Source: Bacteroidales bacterium 6E | Lineage (GTDB): Bacteria; Bacteroidota; Bacteroidia; Bacteroidales; Prolixibacteraceae | Length of the DNA stretch: 64,000 nucleotides | Reading direction: 5' to 3' | Assembly (NCBI GenBank): GCA_001270045.2 | Contig: DF970686.1 | Span: forward strand, 688,088 to 752,087 | Shown: positions 44,568 to 54,437 of the stretch, piece after piece | Numbering within the stretch: the stretch's first letter is position 1 | Layout of the letters: every line of letters starts with the position of its first letter | The notes under the pieces: generated by a model | Told to the model about the DNA's origin: nothing | Seen by the model: the letters and a program-made list of their open reading frames with translations, nothing else | Databases searched by the model: none | Program-made: the position numbers and the translations under genes

Positions 44568-47500
44568 TTGGAAGCAGCTTCGTTTATCAAGTTAATTGAA
44601 CAGCATCCCCGGCTGGAAGAGCTGGCCGGACTTTGCGATGCCCCCCCTGGTGAAAAGATTCACCTGATCGGAATCATTGGCTCAGCCCGAACCCTGATTG
44701 TCGCAAGCCTGTTCAGAAAAACCGGAAAATCATTGTTGGTTGTATTGCCTGAAAAGGAAGAGGCTGCATATGTTTATGACGATCTGGTTAGTTTGGGTAT
44801 TGAAGATCATACTCTCTTTTTCCCTTCCTCCTATAAGAGATCGATTCAGTTTGGGCAACCCGACCAGGAGAATCTGGTTTTAAGGACCGAAGCACTTAAT
44901 AAACTCACTGACCCGGGAAAGTCTTTCATAATAATCACCTATCCTGAAGGACTGGTTGAAAAGGTCGTTTCAAAAGAAAACCTGGCCGTAAACACACTGA
45001 CGATATCAAAGGGCGAAAAAATTTCCATTGAGTTTATCAATGAGTTTTTATTTGAATACGGTTTTGAACGCGTTGATTTTGTGACGGATCCCGGACAGTT
45101 CTCAATCCGTGGCAGTATTGTTGATGTTTTTTCCTATGCGAATGAAGACCCTTACAGGCTTGATTTTTTTGGAAATGAGGTGGAGTCTTTGAGGAGCTTC
45201 GACATTGACAATCAAATTTCGAAAGAATTTCATGACATTATAACCCTGGTACCTGATGTTCGAAGTGAAAACTTTAATGATCGAAAGGTTCCTCTGACCG
45301 AATTTATTGGGCTTGATACAATTGCCATCGTTTGTGGCAGTTCCCTGATTGCCGGACATCTCAACAAAATTGTTGATCAGTGCCTGCACCAACCTGCAGA
45401 GGATGTAACGGTAACTGAGGATGAACTTCTGGATGGTACAGGTCTGCTTGATTCACTGAATAGAATGACTGTGCTTGAGTCGGGTGCTGAAAAGAATGGT
45501 TTGGCACCTCATTCAGTTACTTTTAATTTATCGCGACAGCCTGTATTTAACCGAAATTTCAACCTTCTTTCAGAAAATCTGGAGGATTTTGCCGACCAGG
45601 GCTATCGTTTGCTTTTGTTTACCGGACAGGAAAAACAGGCAGAAAGACTCCGTGATATTTTTCGTGAAATCAGGAAAAAAATTTCATTTGAGACATTTCT
45701 TTTCGCAATTCATGAAGGATTTATCGACCATGACCTGAAGGTCTGTTGTTATACCGATCACCAGATTTTCGAACGGTACCATCGTTACAGGCTCCGAACA
45801 AGAAAACCCCAGCGAGAGGCGATCACACTCAAGGAACTCAACATGCTGCATCCTGGTGATTTCGTGGTGCACATCGATCATGGAATCGGGAAATTTGCAG
45901 GTTTGGTCCGTACCGAGGTGAACGGAAAATACCAGGAAGCAATCCGTTTGGTATACCGGGACAATGATTCCCTTTTGGTCAGTATTCATTCCTTACACCG
46001 TATTTCGAAATACAAGGGCAAAGAGGGTACCGAGCCATCGCTCAATAAACTGGGTACCGCTGCCTGGCAGAATTTGAAAAACCGCACCAAGAGCAAGGTC
46101 AAGGATATTGCCCGGGAATTAATCGCATTGTATGCACGTCGTCGTCAGGAGTTGGGATTCGCGTTTTCACCTGACAGTTACCTTCAGACAGAGCTGGAAG
46201 CATCATTTATTTATGAAGATACCCCAGATCAGGAAAAGGCTACCCTGGCTGTCAAGGAAGACATGGAGAAGCCTGTGCCCATGGATAGGCTGGTTTGTGG
46301 TGATGTCGGATTTGGTAAAACCGAAGTGGCCATTCGGGCTGCTTTTAAGGCGGTTACCGATGGTAAGCAAGTGGCGGTTCTGGTGCCAACAACCATTCTG
46401 GCCCTCCAGCATTTTAAGACCTTCTCTGAACGATTGTCTGATTTCCCGGTCAAGGTGGCTTACATTAGCCGGTTGCGTAGTACTTCTGAAATCAAGGAGG
46501 CTTTAAAGGCTGTCCACGAAGGGAAGGTGGATATTATTATCGGAACACATCGCTTGGTCAGCAATGATGTTAAGTTCAAGGATCTTGGATTATTGATTGT
46601 TGATGAGGAACAGAAATTTGGCGTGGGTGTCAAAGAGAAACTCAAACGTTTAAAGGTCAATGTGGATACCTTGACCCTGACTGCCACTCCCATCCCCCGC
46701 ACCCTGCAGTTTTCGCTGATGGGAGCCCGGGATCTTTCCATTATTCAGACACCTCCCCCTAACCGGTATCCCATTGTTACCGAAGTACATGGTTTTAATG
46801 AACAACTCATCAGGGATGCCATTGAATATGAAGTGGCAAGAAATGGGCAGGTATTCTTTATCCATAACAGGGTCCAGAATATATTTGAGGTCGAAGCCAC
46901 CATCAAGAGAATCGTGCCCGGAGTCAAGACTGGGGTAGGACATGGTCAGATGGATGGTCATTCACTTGAAAAGGTGATGCTCGACTTTATCAATGGCCAG
47001 TTTGAAGTCTTGATAGCAACCACGATCATCGAATCTGGACTGGATATCCCCAATGCCAACACCATAATCATCAATCAGGCCCAGAACTTTGGCCTTAGCG
47101 ATTTGCACCAACTCAGGGGTAGGGTGGGTCGTTCCAATAAAAAGGCATTTTGTTATCTCATCGCTCCACCTTTGGTTACGCTCACCAATGAAGCCAGGCG
47201 TAGACTGAAGGCAATTGAGGAATTCAGTGATCTTGGAAGCGGTTTCAATATTTCAATGCAGGACCTTGATATCCGCGGCGCAGGAAACCTTCTCGGAGCC
47301 GAACAAAGTGGGTTTATCGCCGATATTGGCTTTGAGACTTATCACCGGATTTTAAATGAAGCCGTGGAGGAACTCAAAACGGAAGAATTCGGCGAACTCT
47401 TCGCAAGTGGATCTTCTGATGCATCAAAAGCCTTCCTGAAAATACAGTATGTCAGTGACTGCCAGATAGACACCGATTTGGAATTGTTGTTCCCGCCCTC

Positions 47501-47906
47501 ATATATTCCCGGTAATGCAGAAAGAATGATGCTCTATCGTGAACTGGATAATCTTGAAAATGAGGAGCAGCTTAGAAAATATGAATCGGGATTGATCGAC
47601 CGCTTTGGTAAGCTTCCTCCTGAAAGCCAGGAACTTCTGAATATCGTCAGGCTTCGTTGGATGGCTATTGAGTCGGGAATCGAAAAAATCATTCTCAAAA
47701 ACCAAAAAATGATCTGCTATTTCCCCTCTGATCAAAAGTCACCCTATTACCAATCGGAAGCATTCAGTAAAGTTTTGTTGTACGTTCAGAAACACCCACG
47801 AAAGTGTCGAATGAAGGAGGAAGGGAAACTTACACTTACATTCGACAATATACTTTCGGTCAGTGAGGCGGCAGGATTGATGAGAGATCTTCAACTCTCA
47901 TCCTAA
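44568..47906 (+). CDS. mfd: Transcription-repair coupling factor
   Basis: A 1112-residue translocase that removes stalled RNA polymerase and recruits UvrA. It has the N-terminal UvrB-like module, the RNA-polymerase-interacting domain (LHPGDFVVHIDHGIGKFAGL near 425), the helicase with Walker A CGDVGFGKTEVA, motif II VDEEQKFGVG, TLTATPIPRTLQFSLMGARDLS and the TRG motif region, and the C-terminal regulatory domain. The start codon is TTG at 44568: there is no in-frame ATG near, and the -7 box lies just upstream. Confidence 0.96.
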   Translation: MEAASFIKLIEQHPRLEELAGLCDAPPGEKIHLIGIIGSARTLIVASLFRKTGKSLLVVLPEKEEAAYVYDDLVSLGIEDHTLFFPSSYKRSIQFGQPDQENLVLRTEALNKLTDPGKSFIIITYPEGLVEKVVSKENLAVNTLTISKGEKISIEFINEFLFEYGFERVDFVTDPGQFSIRGSIVDVFSYANEDPYRLDFFGNEVESLRSFDIDNQISKEFHDIITLVPDVRSENFNDRKVPLTEFIGLDTIAIVCGSSLIAGHLNKIVDQCLHQPAEDVTVTEDELLDGTGLLDSLNRMTVLESGAEKNGLAPHSVTFNLSRQPVFNRNFNLLSENLEDFADQGYRLLLFTGQEKQAERLRDIFREIRKKISFETFLFAIHEGFIDHDLKVCCYTDHQIFERYHRYRLRTRKPQREAITLKELNMLHPGDFVVHIDHGIGKFAGLVRTEVNGKYQEAIRLVYRDNDSLLVSIHSLHRISKYKGKEGTEPSLNKLGTAAWQNLKNRTKSKVKDIARELIALYARRRQELGFAFSPDSYLQTELEASFIYEDTPDQEKATLAVKEDMEKPVPMDRLVCGDVGFGKTEVAIRAAFKAVTDGKQVAVLVPTTILALQHFKTFSERLSDFPVKVAYISRLRSTSEIKEALKAVHEGKVDIIIGTHRLVSNDVKFKDLGLLIVDEEQKFGVGVKEKLKRLKVNVDTLTLTATPIPRTLQFSLMGARDLSIIQTPPPNRYPIVTEVHGFNEQLIRDAIEYEVARNGQVFFIHNRVQNIFEVEATIKRIVPGVKTGVGHGQMDGHSLEKVMLDFINGQFEVLIATTIIESGLDIPNANTIIINQAQNFGLSDLHQLRGRVGRSNKKAFCYLIAPPLVTLTNEARRRLKAIEEFSDLGSGFNISMQDLDIRGAGNLLGAEQSGFIADIGFETYHRILNEAVEELKTEEFGELFASGSSDASKAFLKIQYVSDCQIDTDLELLFPPSYIPGNAERMMLYRELDNLENEEQLRKYESGLIDRFGKLPPESQELLNIVRLRWMAIESGIEKIILKNQKMICYFPSDQKSPYYQSEAFSKVLLYVQKHPRKCRMKEEGKLTLTFDNILSVSEAAGLMRDLQLSS

Positions 47907-47937
47907 AAAAGTATCCATAAAGGGATAATAAAAGCGT

Positions 47938-47945
47938 TATCTTTG
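47938..47945 (+). promoter_or_regulatory. -7 box of the DUF2892 gene
   Basis: TATCTTTG matches TAnnTTTG, 25 bp before the ATG at 47971. No TTTG is present at the -33 position. Confidence 0.45.
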
Positions 47946-47970
47946 CATATAAAAATCTAGATAAATAGAT

Positions 47971-48237
47971 ATGATGCATAACGTAGGTAAAACAGACCGT
48001 ATTGTCAGGGGAATCATTGCCATCATACTGGCGATTCTGTATATTAAAAAAACCCTCGAGGGAACCTGGGGTGACATCGCCCTGGCACTGGCCATTCTTT
48101 TGGGGATCACCTCCCTCCGACGCTGCTGTCCTTTATACGCACTGCTTGGTTTTGGTACATGCGGGATTGAGACAAAGGAATCGGATACAAAAATCAAGAC
48201 AGAAAGGCTGGATCTCGACGGATCAGGAAAGTCGTAA
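47971..48237 (+). CDS. DUF2892 (YgaP-type) small membrane protein
   Basis: An 88-residue protein with the family opening MHNVGKTDRIVRGIIAIILAI, two hydrophobic segments (about 12-27 and 32-48) and a CCPLYALLGFGTC motif. Similar proteins occur alone or fused to rhodaneses; function unclear. Its 3' end overlaps the 3' end of the convergent membrane protein gene by 15 bp. Confidence 0.85.
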   Translation: MMHNVGKTDRIVRGIIAIILAILYIKKTLEGTWGDIALALAILLGITSLRRCCPLYALLGFGTCGIETKESDTKIKTERLDLDGSGKS

Positions 48238-49086
48238 ATTCCTGATCAGGCCAAATGTAAATCCATAGGCTGTGAACATGATTATTGGTATAATAAATAC
48301 GACAGGAATGATGTTCTGGCCCAGGATACCCATATAAATTATTTTCGCTGTTAGTGATGTCATTAATATCGAGAGGAAAACCATGTAAATAATTCCCAGA
48401 AGAATTCCAGCTTCAGTTTTCTTGTAGAGCAGGGAGCCTGATATAATGGACAAAGGTAAAAGCAAGGCAAGATCAAATCCTTGTACAATCATGGTCGTGT
48501 AATGATCCAGTCCTTTCGGATATATGGTCCCATCGATAAGAGGGGGAACAATTCTCCCCAGCCACAGCAGGGTAATGGCAATGCCATTGAAAATGAGAAA
48601 TGACCCTGCTGTTTTAAAAGGAGCCTGAGACTTGAGCTTCCCGGTCAAATCAATATTGCCGAGGGATATCATACCTAATATCAGACTGGCAGCCGTTGAT
48701 CCAAGCAATATTACATAGATCAGGAAAAGAAAACTGTAGGTCCCCATTGCCAAATAGAAAAGATAAGTGACAAACAGGTAGGCGATGACCCCGGTATAAA
48801 CGAATAAACCCCTAATGGACCTCTTCAGGGCAAAAATCAATGAAACCAAAAGAACAGGTATCGCAAGAAAAAGGGTGACAAAATCCTGGGCAATCCCTTG
48901 AGGCGCCAGTTCGGCCGACATGTTTTTGTACACTCCCTTCCCCCAAATCAGGATTGTTTCTCCATGAATTGATTTATACTCAAATGGGCCAGAGCCTTCA
49001 TTTGAAAAAATACCGATAGCAGTAGCAATGGATGATAGAACAATAATTATGACGGATAACAAAATAGTTATTTTTCGTTGCTTCAT
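48223..49086 (-). CDS. Hypothetical membrane protein, about eight transmembrane segments
   Basis: A 287-residue polytopic protein I do not recognise. Eight hydrophobic segments can be marked, beginning at about residues 8-28 and ending at 258-278, with a hydrophilic extracytoplasmic loop between the first two (EGSGPFEYKSIHGETILIWG). There is no obvious catalytic motif. It overlaps the DUF2892 gene tail-to-tail by 15 bp; the upstream region to 49300 is a divergent spacer. Confidence 0.75.
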   Translation of the reverse strand: MKQRKITILLSVIIIVLSSIATAIGIFSNEGSGPFEYKSIHGETILIWGKGVYKNMSAELAPQGIAQDFVTLFLAIPVLLVSLIFALKRSIRGLFVYTGVIAYLFVTYLFYLAMGTYSFLFLIYVILLGSTAASLILGMISLGNIDLTGKLKSQAPFKTAGSFLIFNGIAITLLWLGRIVPPLIDGTIYPKGLDHYTTMIVQGFDLALLLPLSIISGSLLYKKTEAGILLGIIYMVFLSILMTSLTAKIIYMGILGQNIIPVVFIIPIIMFTAYGFTFGLIRNLRLS

Positions 49087-49253
49087 ATGGTAGTTGATTT
49101 AATCTTTGTCTGGTTTATAATTTCGGTTGTCGATAATGATTCTTTGTAGATTAACCACTTTGACCAATTGTCGATAAAACATAAGGCAAAAATAAATATA
49201 TTGTCTCAACAATATTGGTAAAAAAGTCTTGAGAGTATATACTAAAAAGCACT

Positions 49254-49261
49254 TATCTTTG
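49254..49261 (+). promoter_or_regulatory. -7 box of the secreted hypothetical gene
   Basis: TATCTTTG matches TAnnTTTG and lies 38 bp before the ATG at 49300. A CTTG at 49228-49231 is 22 bp upstream, slightly too far for an ideal -33 box. Confidence 0.45.
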
Positions 49262-49299
49262 CTGAACAGTTGATTTAAAAATCTCAAAATCTGCCATCT

Positions 49300-50019
49300 A
49301 TGAAGAAAATTTTTGTTTTGGTTCTGATGAAAATTCTTTGGATTGCCATTTCGGTTTCCGTGCCATTTCAAACAGCCACAGCCCAATCAAAATTAAAGAT
49401 TGTGGAAATCAAGGATGGGATCAGGACCGAATCTGAAATCATTTTGCCAGATACCGTGCATGATACGCAGGTACTAAAGGGTGATGTGGTTCGATTGATT
49501 TCAGCTGTAAAGGAAGGTTCCCCACTTCCAGGGGAATTTGATATGGCAGTGAGTCGTGATTCTATTAAAAGGGTAATCATTGTCACGGGTGACGCTAATG
49601 AAAAGGGTGATCGAGTTATGGAAGAGGTCAGGGTATTCGAATACCGGAATGATTCAAGTGATTTCAGGTCTGTAACCCGAAGACCACGTCTTCAAGCTGG
49701 TGTACCTGTCTTGCCTCCTCCGGGGGATAGAAAGATTGTCCGTCGACTAAGGAATGATCGAAATAATGTCATTCGACTGGATGATCCCACAATACTGACC
49801 TACAAAAAGAAGAACTTGCGTAATGGCCGTGAAAAGATCACCATTATCCGTGAAACGAAGGCGAGTGATTTGTCGATTGAAAGCGGCCAATTTGTCGATC
49901 CCAGTGGGAATATAATACGGATTGTAAGGCGTGATAATGTTGGCGAACTTGAGATCAAGGATCGCGAATCACGTCAGAACAAAGAGATGATTGAGTTGGA
50001 TCTTCGCAAATATGAATAA
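49300..50019 (+). CDS. Secreted hypothetical protein
   Basis: A 239-residue protein with a clear signal peptide (MKKIFVLVLMKILWIAI..., cleavage near TATAQS). The mature part is highly charged with many R, D and E residues and repeated VRRLRND / IVRRDN-like strands; it has no cysteines and no domain I recognise. It converges on the first Gfo/Idh gene with a gap of 9 bp. Confidence 0.72.
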   Translation: MKKIFVLVLMKILWIAISVSVPFQTATAQSKLKIVEIKDGIRTESEIILPDTVHDTQVLKGDVVRLISAVKEGSPLPGEFDMAVSRDSIKRVIIVTGDANEKGDRVMEEVRVFEYRNDSSDFRSVTRRPRLQAGVPVLPPPGDRKIVRRLRNDRNNVIRLDDPTILTYKKKNLRNGREKITIIRETKASDLSIESGQFVDPSGNIIRIVRRDNVGELEIKDRESRQNKEMIELDLRKYE

Positions 50020-50028
50020 TTCTTCAGA

Positions 50029-51522
50029 CTAAATTTGTTCCCATCCCTCGCGATAGTTGTGTCTTACCCATTCTTCAACCATTCTGACAGCGGGGAATTC
50101 AGAATACTCTCTGTTAAACTTTGGATGGCCATTGATGATTTCAAAGTTGTCTTTTGACATGACGCGAAGCATATCGTTATGTGTGATATTCGTGAACCTC
50201 ATGGTTTTTCCATCCCATTGAAGTTTTCGGCTAAGACTTTGCAGCCTTACTGCCAATACTCCGGCCAAGACGGTTTCTGTCAGTGGCCCGGCATACCCGA
50301 AGTGGGATGAAGCTTCAAGTCGGGTTTCCTTACTTTCCTTACAAGCCCTGATCCAATCCTGTTCATGTCCTCCCTGCATTGCATTGCTGATTCGCCGCAG
50401 GGTTTTTTGTGGAGGGGTAAAATCCTCCATTCGATTTGTAGGTAACAGTTGAGGATTCCGGGCATAAGTGCCACACATTATTTTGCCCTTGGTTCCATGA
50501 AAAATACATCCACCGTCTGCATCTCCCATCATTTCTCCCGGTAAAAGTTCGTCAGGTCGGGGGGGCATCATCCCTCCATCGTACCAATGAACGGTCACCT
50601 CAGGCATGGCTACCTTTGGCAGGTTGTCGCGCCGGGGAAATTCAAAAATCACAAATTCTGCATTGGGTGCAGAGTCCAATGTGACAGGGGTGGAAGATCC
50701 CTGTACGGTGACCGGAGATTCAAGTTTTAGTGCCATGAATACAGGATCCAGTATGTGGCAGGCCATATCGCCCAGTGCTCCTGTGCCAAAATCCCACCAA
50801 CCGCGCCAGTTCCAAGGTGTATATATTTCATGGTATGGTCTGTAGGGTGCCGTTCCAAGAAACAGGTTCCAATCCAGGTTTTTGGGTTCCCTCATGCTTT
50901 TTGTCGGACGCTGAAGTCCCTGCGGCCAAATTGGACGGTTTGTCCAAGTGTCTACATGGGTAACCTCCCCAATGGAGCCAGCCCATATCCATTCACATAT
51001 CTGCCTGATTCCTTCATCTGAATTTCCCTGATTCCCCATTTGTGTTGCAACACCATAGGTTTTGGCTGTTTCTGCCATCACCCTTGCTTCATAAATACTG
51101 TGGGATAGTGGTTTCTGGACATAAACGTGCAGCCCGTTTCGCATAGCCATTACGGCAGGGAGGGCATGTGAATGATCGGGGGTTGCAATCATTACTGCGT
51201 CAATATCTTTCTGCTGATCAAGCATTACCCGATAGTCCTTATATTGTTTTGCTCTCGACCAAGCCTTGAATGAACTTCTTCCTGCATAATCCCAATCTAC
51301 ATCGCAAAGTGCAACGATGTTTTCAGATTCCATATTTTTCAGGTTGGTGTAACCCATACCCCCAACACCAATGCCTGCGATGTTCAGTTTTGAGCTGGGT
51401 GGCTTGTGCCCTAATCCTGCAATTACGTGACTGGGCAATATTGTTAATCCCGCAAATGCGGTTGCTGTTGCTGAAAGGAATTGTCGTCTGTTTACACCCT
51501 GAGGTGATTTTTCTTTGTCCAT
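50029..51522 (-). CDS. Tat-exported Gfo/Idh/MocA oxidoreductase (copy 1)
   Basis: A 497-residue protein. The N-terminus carries a twin-arginine signal (VNRRQFLSATATAFAGL) followed by the NAD(P)-binding Rossmann fold (NIAGIGVGGMG) and the C-terminal Gfo/Idh sheet domain. The usual EKP motif reads VQKPLSHSIYEAR. Such exported members oxidise or epimerise sugars with tightly bound NAD; GH109 glycosidases share the fold, so a glycosidase role is possible. ATG 51522 is chosen because it places the RR motif about 12 residues in. The second copy lies upstream on the same strand. Confidence 0.87.
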   Translation of the reverse strand: MDKEKSPQGVNRRQFLSATATAFAGLTILPSHVIAGLGHKPPSSKLNIAGIGVGGMGYTNLKNMESENIVALCDVDWDYAGRSSFKAWSRAKQYKDYRVMLDQQKDIDAVMIATPDHSHALPAVMAMRNGLHVYVQKPLSHSIYEARVMAETAKTYGVATQMGNQGNSDEGIRQICEWIWAGSIGEVTHVDTWTNRPIWPQGLQRPTKSMREPKNLDWNLFLGTAPYRPYHEIYTPWNWRGWWDFGTGALGDMACHILDPVFMALKLESPVTVQGSSTPVTLDSAPNAEFVIFEFPRRDNLPKVAMPEVTVHWYDGGMMPPRPDELLPGEMMGDADGGCIFHGTKGKIMCGTYARNPQLLPTNRMEDFTPPQKTLRRISNAMQGGHEQDWIRACKESKETRLEASSHFGYAGPLTETVLAGVLAVRLQSLSRKLQWDGKTMRFTNITHNDMLRVMSKDNFEIINGHPKFNREYSEFPAVRMVEEWVRHNYREGWEQI

Positions 51523-51649
51523 GGCTTTCCAATTTACCGATCGGTATACAGGGGCTGAATGTATGAAAAAAAACAACTTTTTGCAACCGGAATCGGGGTT
51601 ACGCCGGTAATGGTTTAATGTTGACGGTATTTGTTTGCTTTAACGAAAA

Positions 51650-51688
51650 AAGGCTGTATGAAAGCATTTTGCTTTAACATACAGCCTT
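51650..51688 (-). terminator. Intrinsic terminator between the two Gfo/Idh genes
   Basis: An 11-bp stem AAGGCTGTATG / CATACAGCCTT encloses an inner AAAGC/GCTTT stem. On the minus strand it is followed by a run of T, so it terminates transcription of the upstream copy (51796-53313). Confidence 0.8.
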
Positions 51689-51795
51689 AGAATAAATATT
51701 AAAATTTGATGGAACACTTTTGTCAACCATAAGGGAGAATGCCGATTCTGTTGGTTATTCCCGACTTACGGTTTATAAAGGTTCTGTAAGTCAAA

Positions 51796-53313
51796 CTAGG
51801 CAGGCATTTCTGGCAGCGACCATGGTTTTCTGTAAGTGTGCTTAATCAGTTCCGCAGCAAATTCCTGTGCAGAAACGGGATCTGTCCAGTCTTTTTTGAA
51901 GGTTGGGTGTCCGTCGTTGATTTCGAAACCATCCTTGACAACTGTCCTGATTTTTTCGTCAGCGCCGATGTTGGTAAATTTCATGTTCACACCATCCCAT
52001 TCCAGTTCCTTGTTGAGGCTCTGGAGACGAACAGCAAGAACGCCCATTACCACCATTTCGTTGAATGGTCCGGCTTCGCTGAAGTCAGAAGCGGTTTTAA
52101 CCCTGTTTTCAGGACTTTCCTTACATGCACGGATCCAATCTTGTTCATGTCCGCCAGATGTAGCTTTTTCAATTCTTCTGCGGAATTTCGGTGCTTCAGG
52201 GACTCGGCCGGATAACAGCCATGGATTCACTCCGTAGCAGCCACAAATCAATTTGTCTTTTGTTCCGTGGAAAATTACGCCACCACCCTGGTCGTTCATG
52301 TTTCTTCCTGCTGGCCAGCCTTCTGGTTTCATGGGTTGTAGACCTCCATCATACCATGTTACTTCCACTTGAGGAAGGGCTGCGTTTTTCTTCATGCCTT
52401 TCCATGCAGTCTTGGGAGTCCTGCCGGGGAAGGTCAGTTTTACCATCTGTGCATTGGGTGCGCAGTCGTTAAGAAGAAGTGTCGAGCTACCCTGTGCCTT
52501 GGTTGGATAACCGAGTTCAAGGCCAACGAATACGGGGTGTAAGATGTGGCAAGCCATGTCGCCAAGGGCACCTGTGCCAAAATCCCACCAACCACGCCAG
52601 TTCCATGGAGTATAGAGCTCATGGTATGGACGCATTGGAGCCGGCCCGATAAAGAGATCCCAATCAAGAGAGTCTGGTACCCACATGCCAGGTTCCGGAC
52701 GGTTCAAGCCTTGTGGCCAGATTGGCCTGTCGGTGAAAGCTTCGACCTTGGTTACCTCACCTATTTCTCCGTTAGCCAGCCATTCACACACGAGGTTTAC
52801 ACCTTCTCCCGAAGAACCCTGGTTCCCCATTTGAGTGGCAACTTTATATTTTTCAGCCAGTTTGGTGAGCAACCTTGATTCATAAACAGTATGGGTCAAA
52901 GGTTTTTGAACATATACATGTTTGCCCATTTCCATGGCATATGCAGCGGTAATGGCGTGTGTATGGTCGGCAGTTGCGACTATGACAGCATCGATGGATT
53001 TACCCATCTCATCGTACATTTTACGCCAGTCTTTATATGTTTTTGCATTTGGATAGGTATCAAATACCCTCTTGCTGTATTTCCAGTCGACATCGCAAAG
53101 ACCAACGATGTTTTCTGTTGCAGAGTTTCTGAGGTTGCTGGCACCCATGCCGCCAACACCAATACAGGCAATGTTAAGCTTGTCACTTGGAGCTTTGTGA
53201 CCCAAACCGGCAATTACATTGCTGGGGAGAATTGTGATTCCAGCAGCTGCGGCTGCAGTGGTACCCAGAAATGCCCTGCGGGATACACTGCTTTTTTCAG
53301 AATTTTTGTTCAT
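51796..53313 (-). CDS. Tat-exported Gfo/Idh/MocA oxidoreductase (copy 2)
   Basis: A 505-residue paralogue of the neighbouring gene with the same plan: Tat signal SRRAFLGTTAAAAAGIT, Rossmann motif NIACIGVGGMG, QKPLTHTVYESR in place of EKP, and the shared WNWRGWWDFGTGALGDMACHIL block. The two are clearly related across their length but not near-identical, so the duplication is old. A terminator between them suggests independent transcripts. Substrate unknown; periplasmic sugar chemistry is likely. Confidence 0.88.
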   Translation of the reverse strand: MNKNSEKSSVSRRAFLGTTAAAAAGITILPSNVIAGLGHKAPSDKLNIACIGVGGMGASNLRNSATENIVGLCDVDWKYSKRVFDTYPNAKTYKDWRKMYDEMGKSIDAVIVATADHTHAITAAYAMEMGKHVYVQKPLTHTVYESRLLTKLAEKYKVATQMGNQGSSGEGVNLVCEWLANGEIGEVTKVEAFTDRPIWPQGLNRPEPGMWVPDSLDWDLFIGPAPMRPYHELYTPWNWRGWWDFGTGALGDMACHILHPVFVGLELGYPTKAQGSSTLLLNDCAPNAQMVKLTFPGRTPKTAWKGMKKNAALPQVEVTWYDGGLQPMKPEGWPAGRNMNDQGGGVIFHGTKDKLICGCYGVNPWLLSGRVPEAPKFRRRIEKATSGGHEQDWIRACKESPENRVKTASDFSEAGPFNEMVVMGVLAVRLQSLNKELEWDGVNMKFTNIGADEKIRTVVKDGFEINDGHPTFKKDWTDPVSAQEFAAELIKHTYRKPWSLPEMPA

Positions 53314-53613
53314 AGTAATAAGATTGAGTTAATATACTACATCTATGTATGCATAAATTTTCTTTAAGTGCCCTAAATATAAGGATAAAATACCTTGGAT
53401 GGATGAGGGTAATGTTTCTTGAAAATGAAATTTTTAAATGCAATCAATCATAGAAAGATGGTAGTGTTTGTCTATCTGTTTGAATGTAGGTAAATTACAC
53501 TTGAGGAATAGGGATTTTCAATGGGAAATAGAGATTTTCAATTTGCGGGATCAACCTCTCGGGGATATGTTTGCGGCTCAAAACCGATTTATTTAATTCA
53601 TAAATTATTTCAT
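53314..53613. other. Divergent intergenic region, no gene seen
   Basis: This 300-bp spacer separates the minus-strand oxidoreductase from the plus-strand peroxiredoxin. An in-frame extension of the peroxiredoxin to 53521 exists but lacks family similarity. TACACTTG-type sequences occur but I cannot assign a reliable promoter. Confidence 0.5.
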
Positions 53614-54147
53614 ATGTTGACAATTGGAAATAGATTTCCCGATTTTAAGAAGACCGTTGTGGTTTCACTGCAGCCCGGAAAAGAGTTTGAAAACATGACG
53701 CTGGGTGAATTTGTGAATGGAAAGTGGTCAGTCATGTTTTGGTGGCCGAAAGATTTCACATTTGTATGTCCCACCGAAATAACGGCTTTTAATGATCATT
53801 TCGAAGATTTCGTAAAATTGGATGCCAATCTTGTTGGGGCCTCGACTGATTCCGAATTTGTTCACCTTGCATGGAGGAATACGCATCCAGGATTGATGCA
53901 GCTTCGTTTTCCCATGTTGGCCGATACCAGCAAATCGCTGGCTGAGGATTTAGGGATTCTTGACAATGAAGAAAAAATTGCCTATCGGGCCACATTTATA
54001 GTTGATCCAACGGGGATTATCAGGTGGGTTAGTGTCAATGACCTTGCCATTGGCCGGAATGTAAAAGAAGTTTTACGTGTGCTTGAAGCATTGCAGACAG
54101 GTGCTTTGACTCCATGTGATTGGGAGCCTGGCCAGGCGACTTTATAA
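53614..54147 (+). CDS. Peroxiredoxin, AhpC-type 2-Cys
   Basis: A 177-residue thiol peroxidase. The peroxidatic cysteine is in WWPKDFTFVCPTEITAF (about residue 52) and the resolving cysteine in LTPCDWEPG near the C-terminus, the typical 2-Cys arrangement. It reduces H2O2 and organic peroxides in the cytosol. ATG 53614 (MLTIGNRFPDF) fits family length. A strong terminator follows, so it is a single-gene unit. Confidence 0.93.
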   Translation: MLTIGNRFPDFKKTVVVSLQPGKEFENMTLGEFVNGKWSVMFWWPKDFTFVCPTEITAFNDHFEDFVKLDANLVGASTDSEFVHLAWRNTHPGLMQLRFPMLADTSKSLAEDLGILDNEEKIAYRATFIVDPTGIIRWVSVNDLAIGRNVKEVLRVLEALQTGALTPCDWEPGQATL

Positions 54148-54162
54148 CCTTCTTTGGCGATG

Positions 54163-54200
54163 AAAGAGGCTGTTCCATTTTTTGTGAAACAGCCTCTTTT
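54163..54200 (+). terminator. Intrinsic terminator after the peroxiredoxin
   Basis: AAAGAGGCTGTT pairs with AACAGCCTCTTT and the stem runs into TTTTGATTTTTT. It begins about 16 bp after the stop codon. Confidence 0.85.
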
Positions 54201-54437
54201 TGATTTTTTGATAGGGGCAAAGATTATTGATGACTCCCTATTCCATAGGGACCAAGTTCTGTATTTAGACGTATATTGTAAATGCCTTTTGCATTGCTCC
54301 TATATATTCTATTATAGAAGATATGGAGAATATATGGAGAAGATATGTACAAAGCAATAACTTGGTCCGGCTCTGATCCTAATGAAAAGACCAATTACTT
54401 TAAATCCAATGGACAATTGACCATGGCAATTTTCTGG
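54201..54437. other. AT-rich spacer
   Basis: Between the terminator and the convergent receptor gene end. It has a small CCCTA/TAGGG inverted repeat near 54237-54251 and GATATGGAG-like repeats; I see no gene. Confidence 0.4.

Noticed and set aside
47912..47928. TATCC/GGATA hairpin after mfd
   Set aside because: Only five pairs and followed by A-rich sequence; too weak for a terminator.
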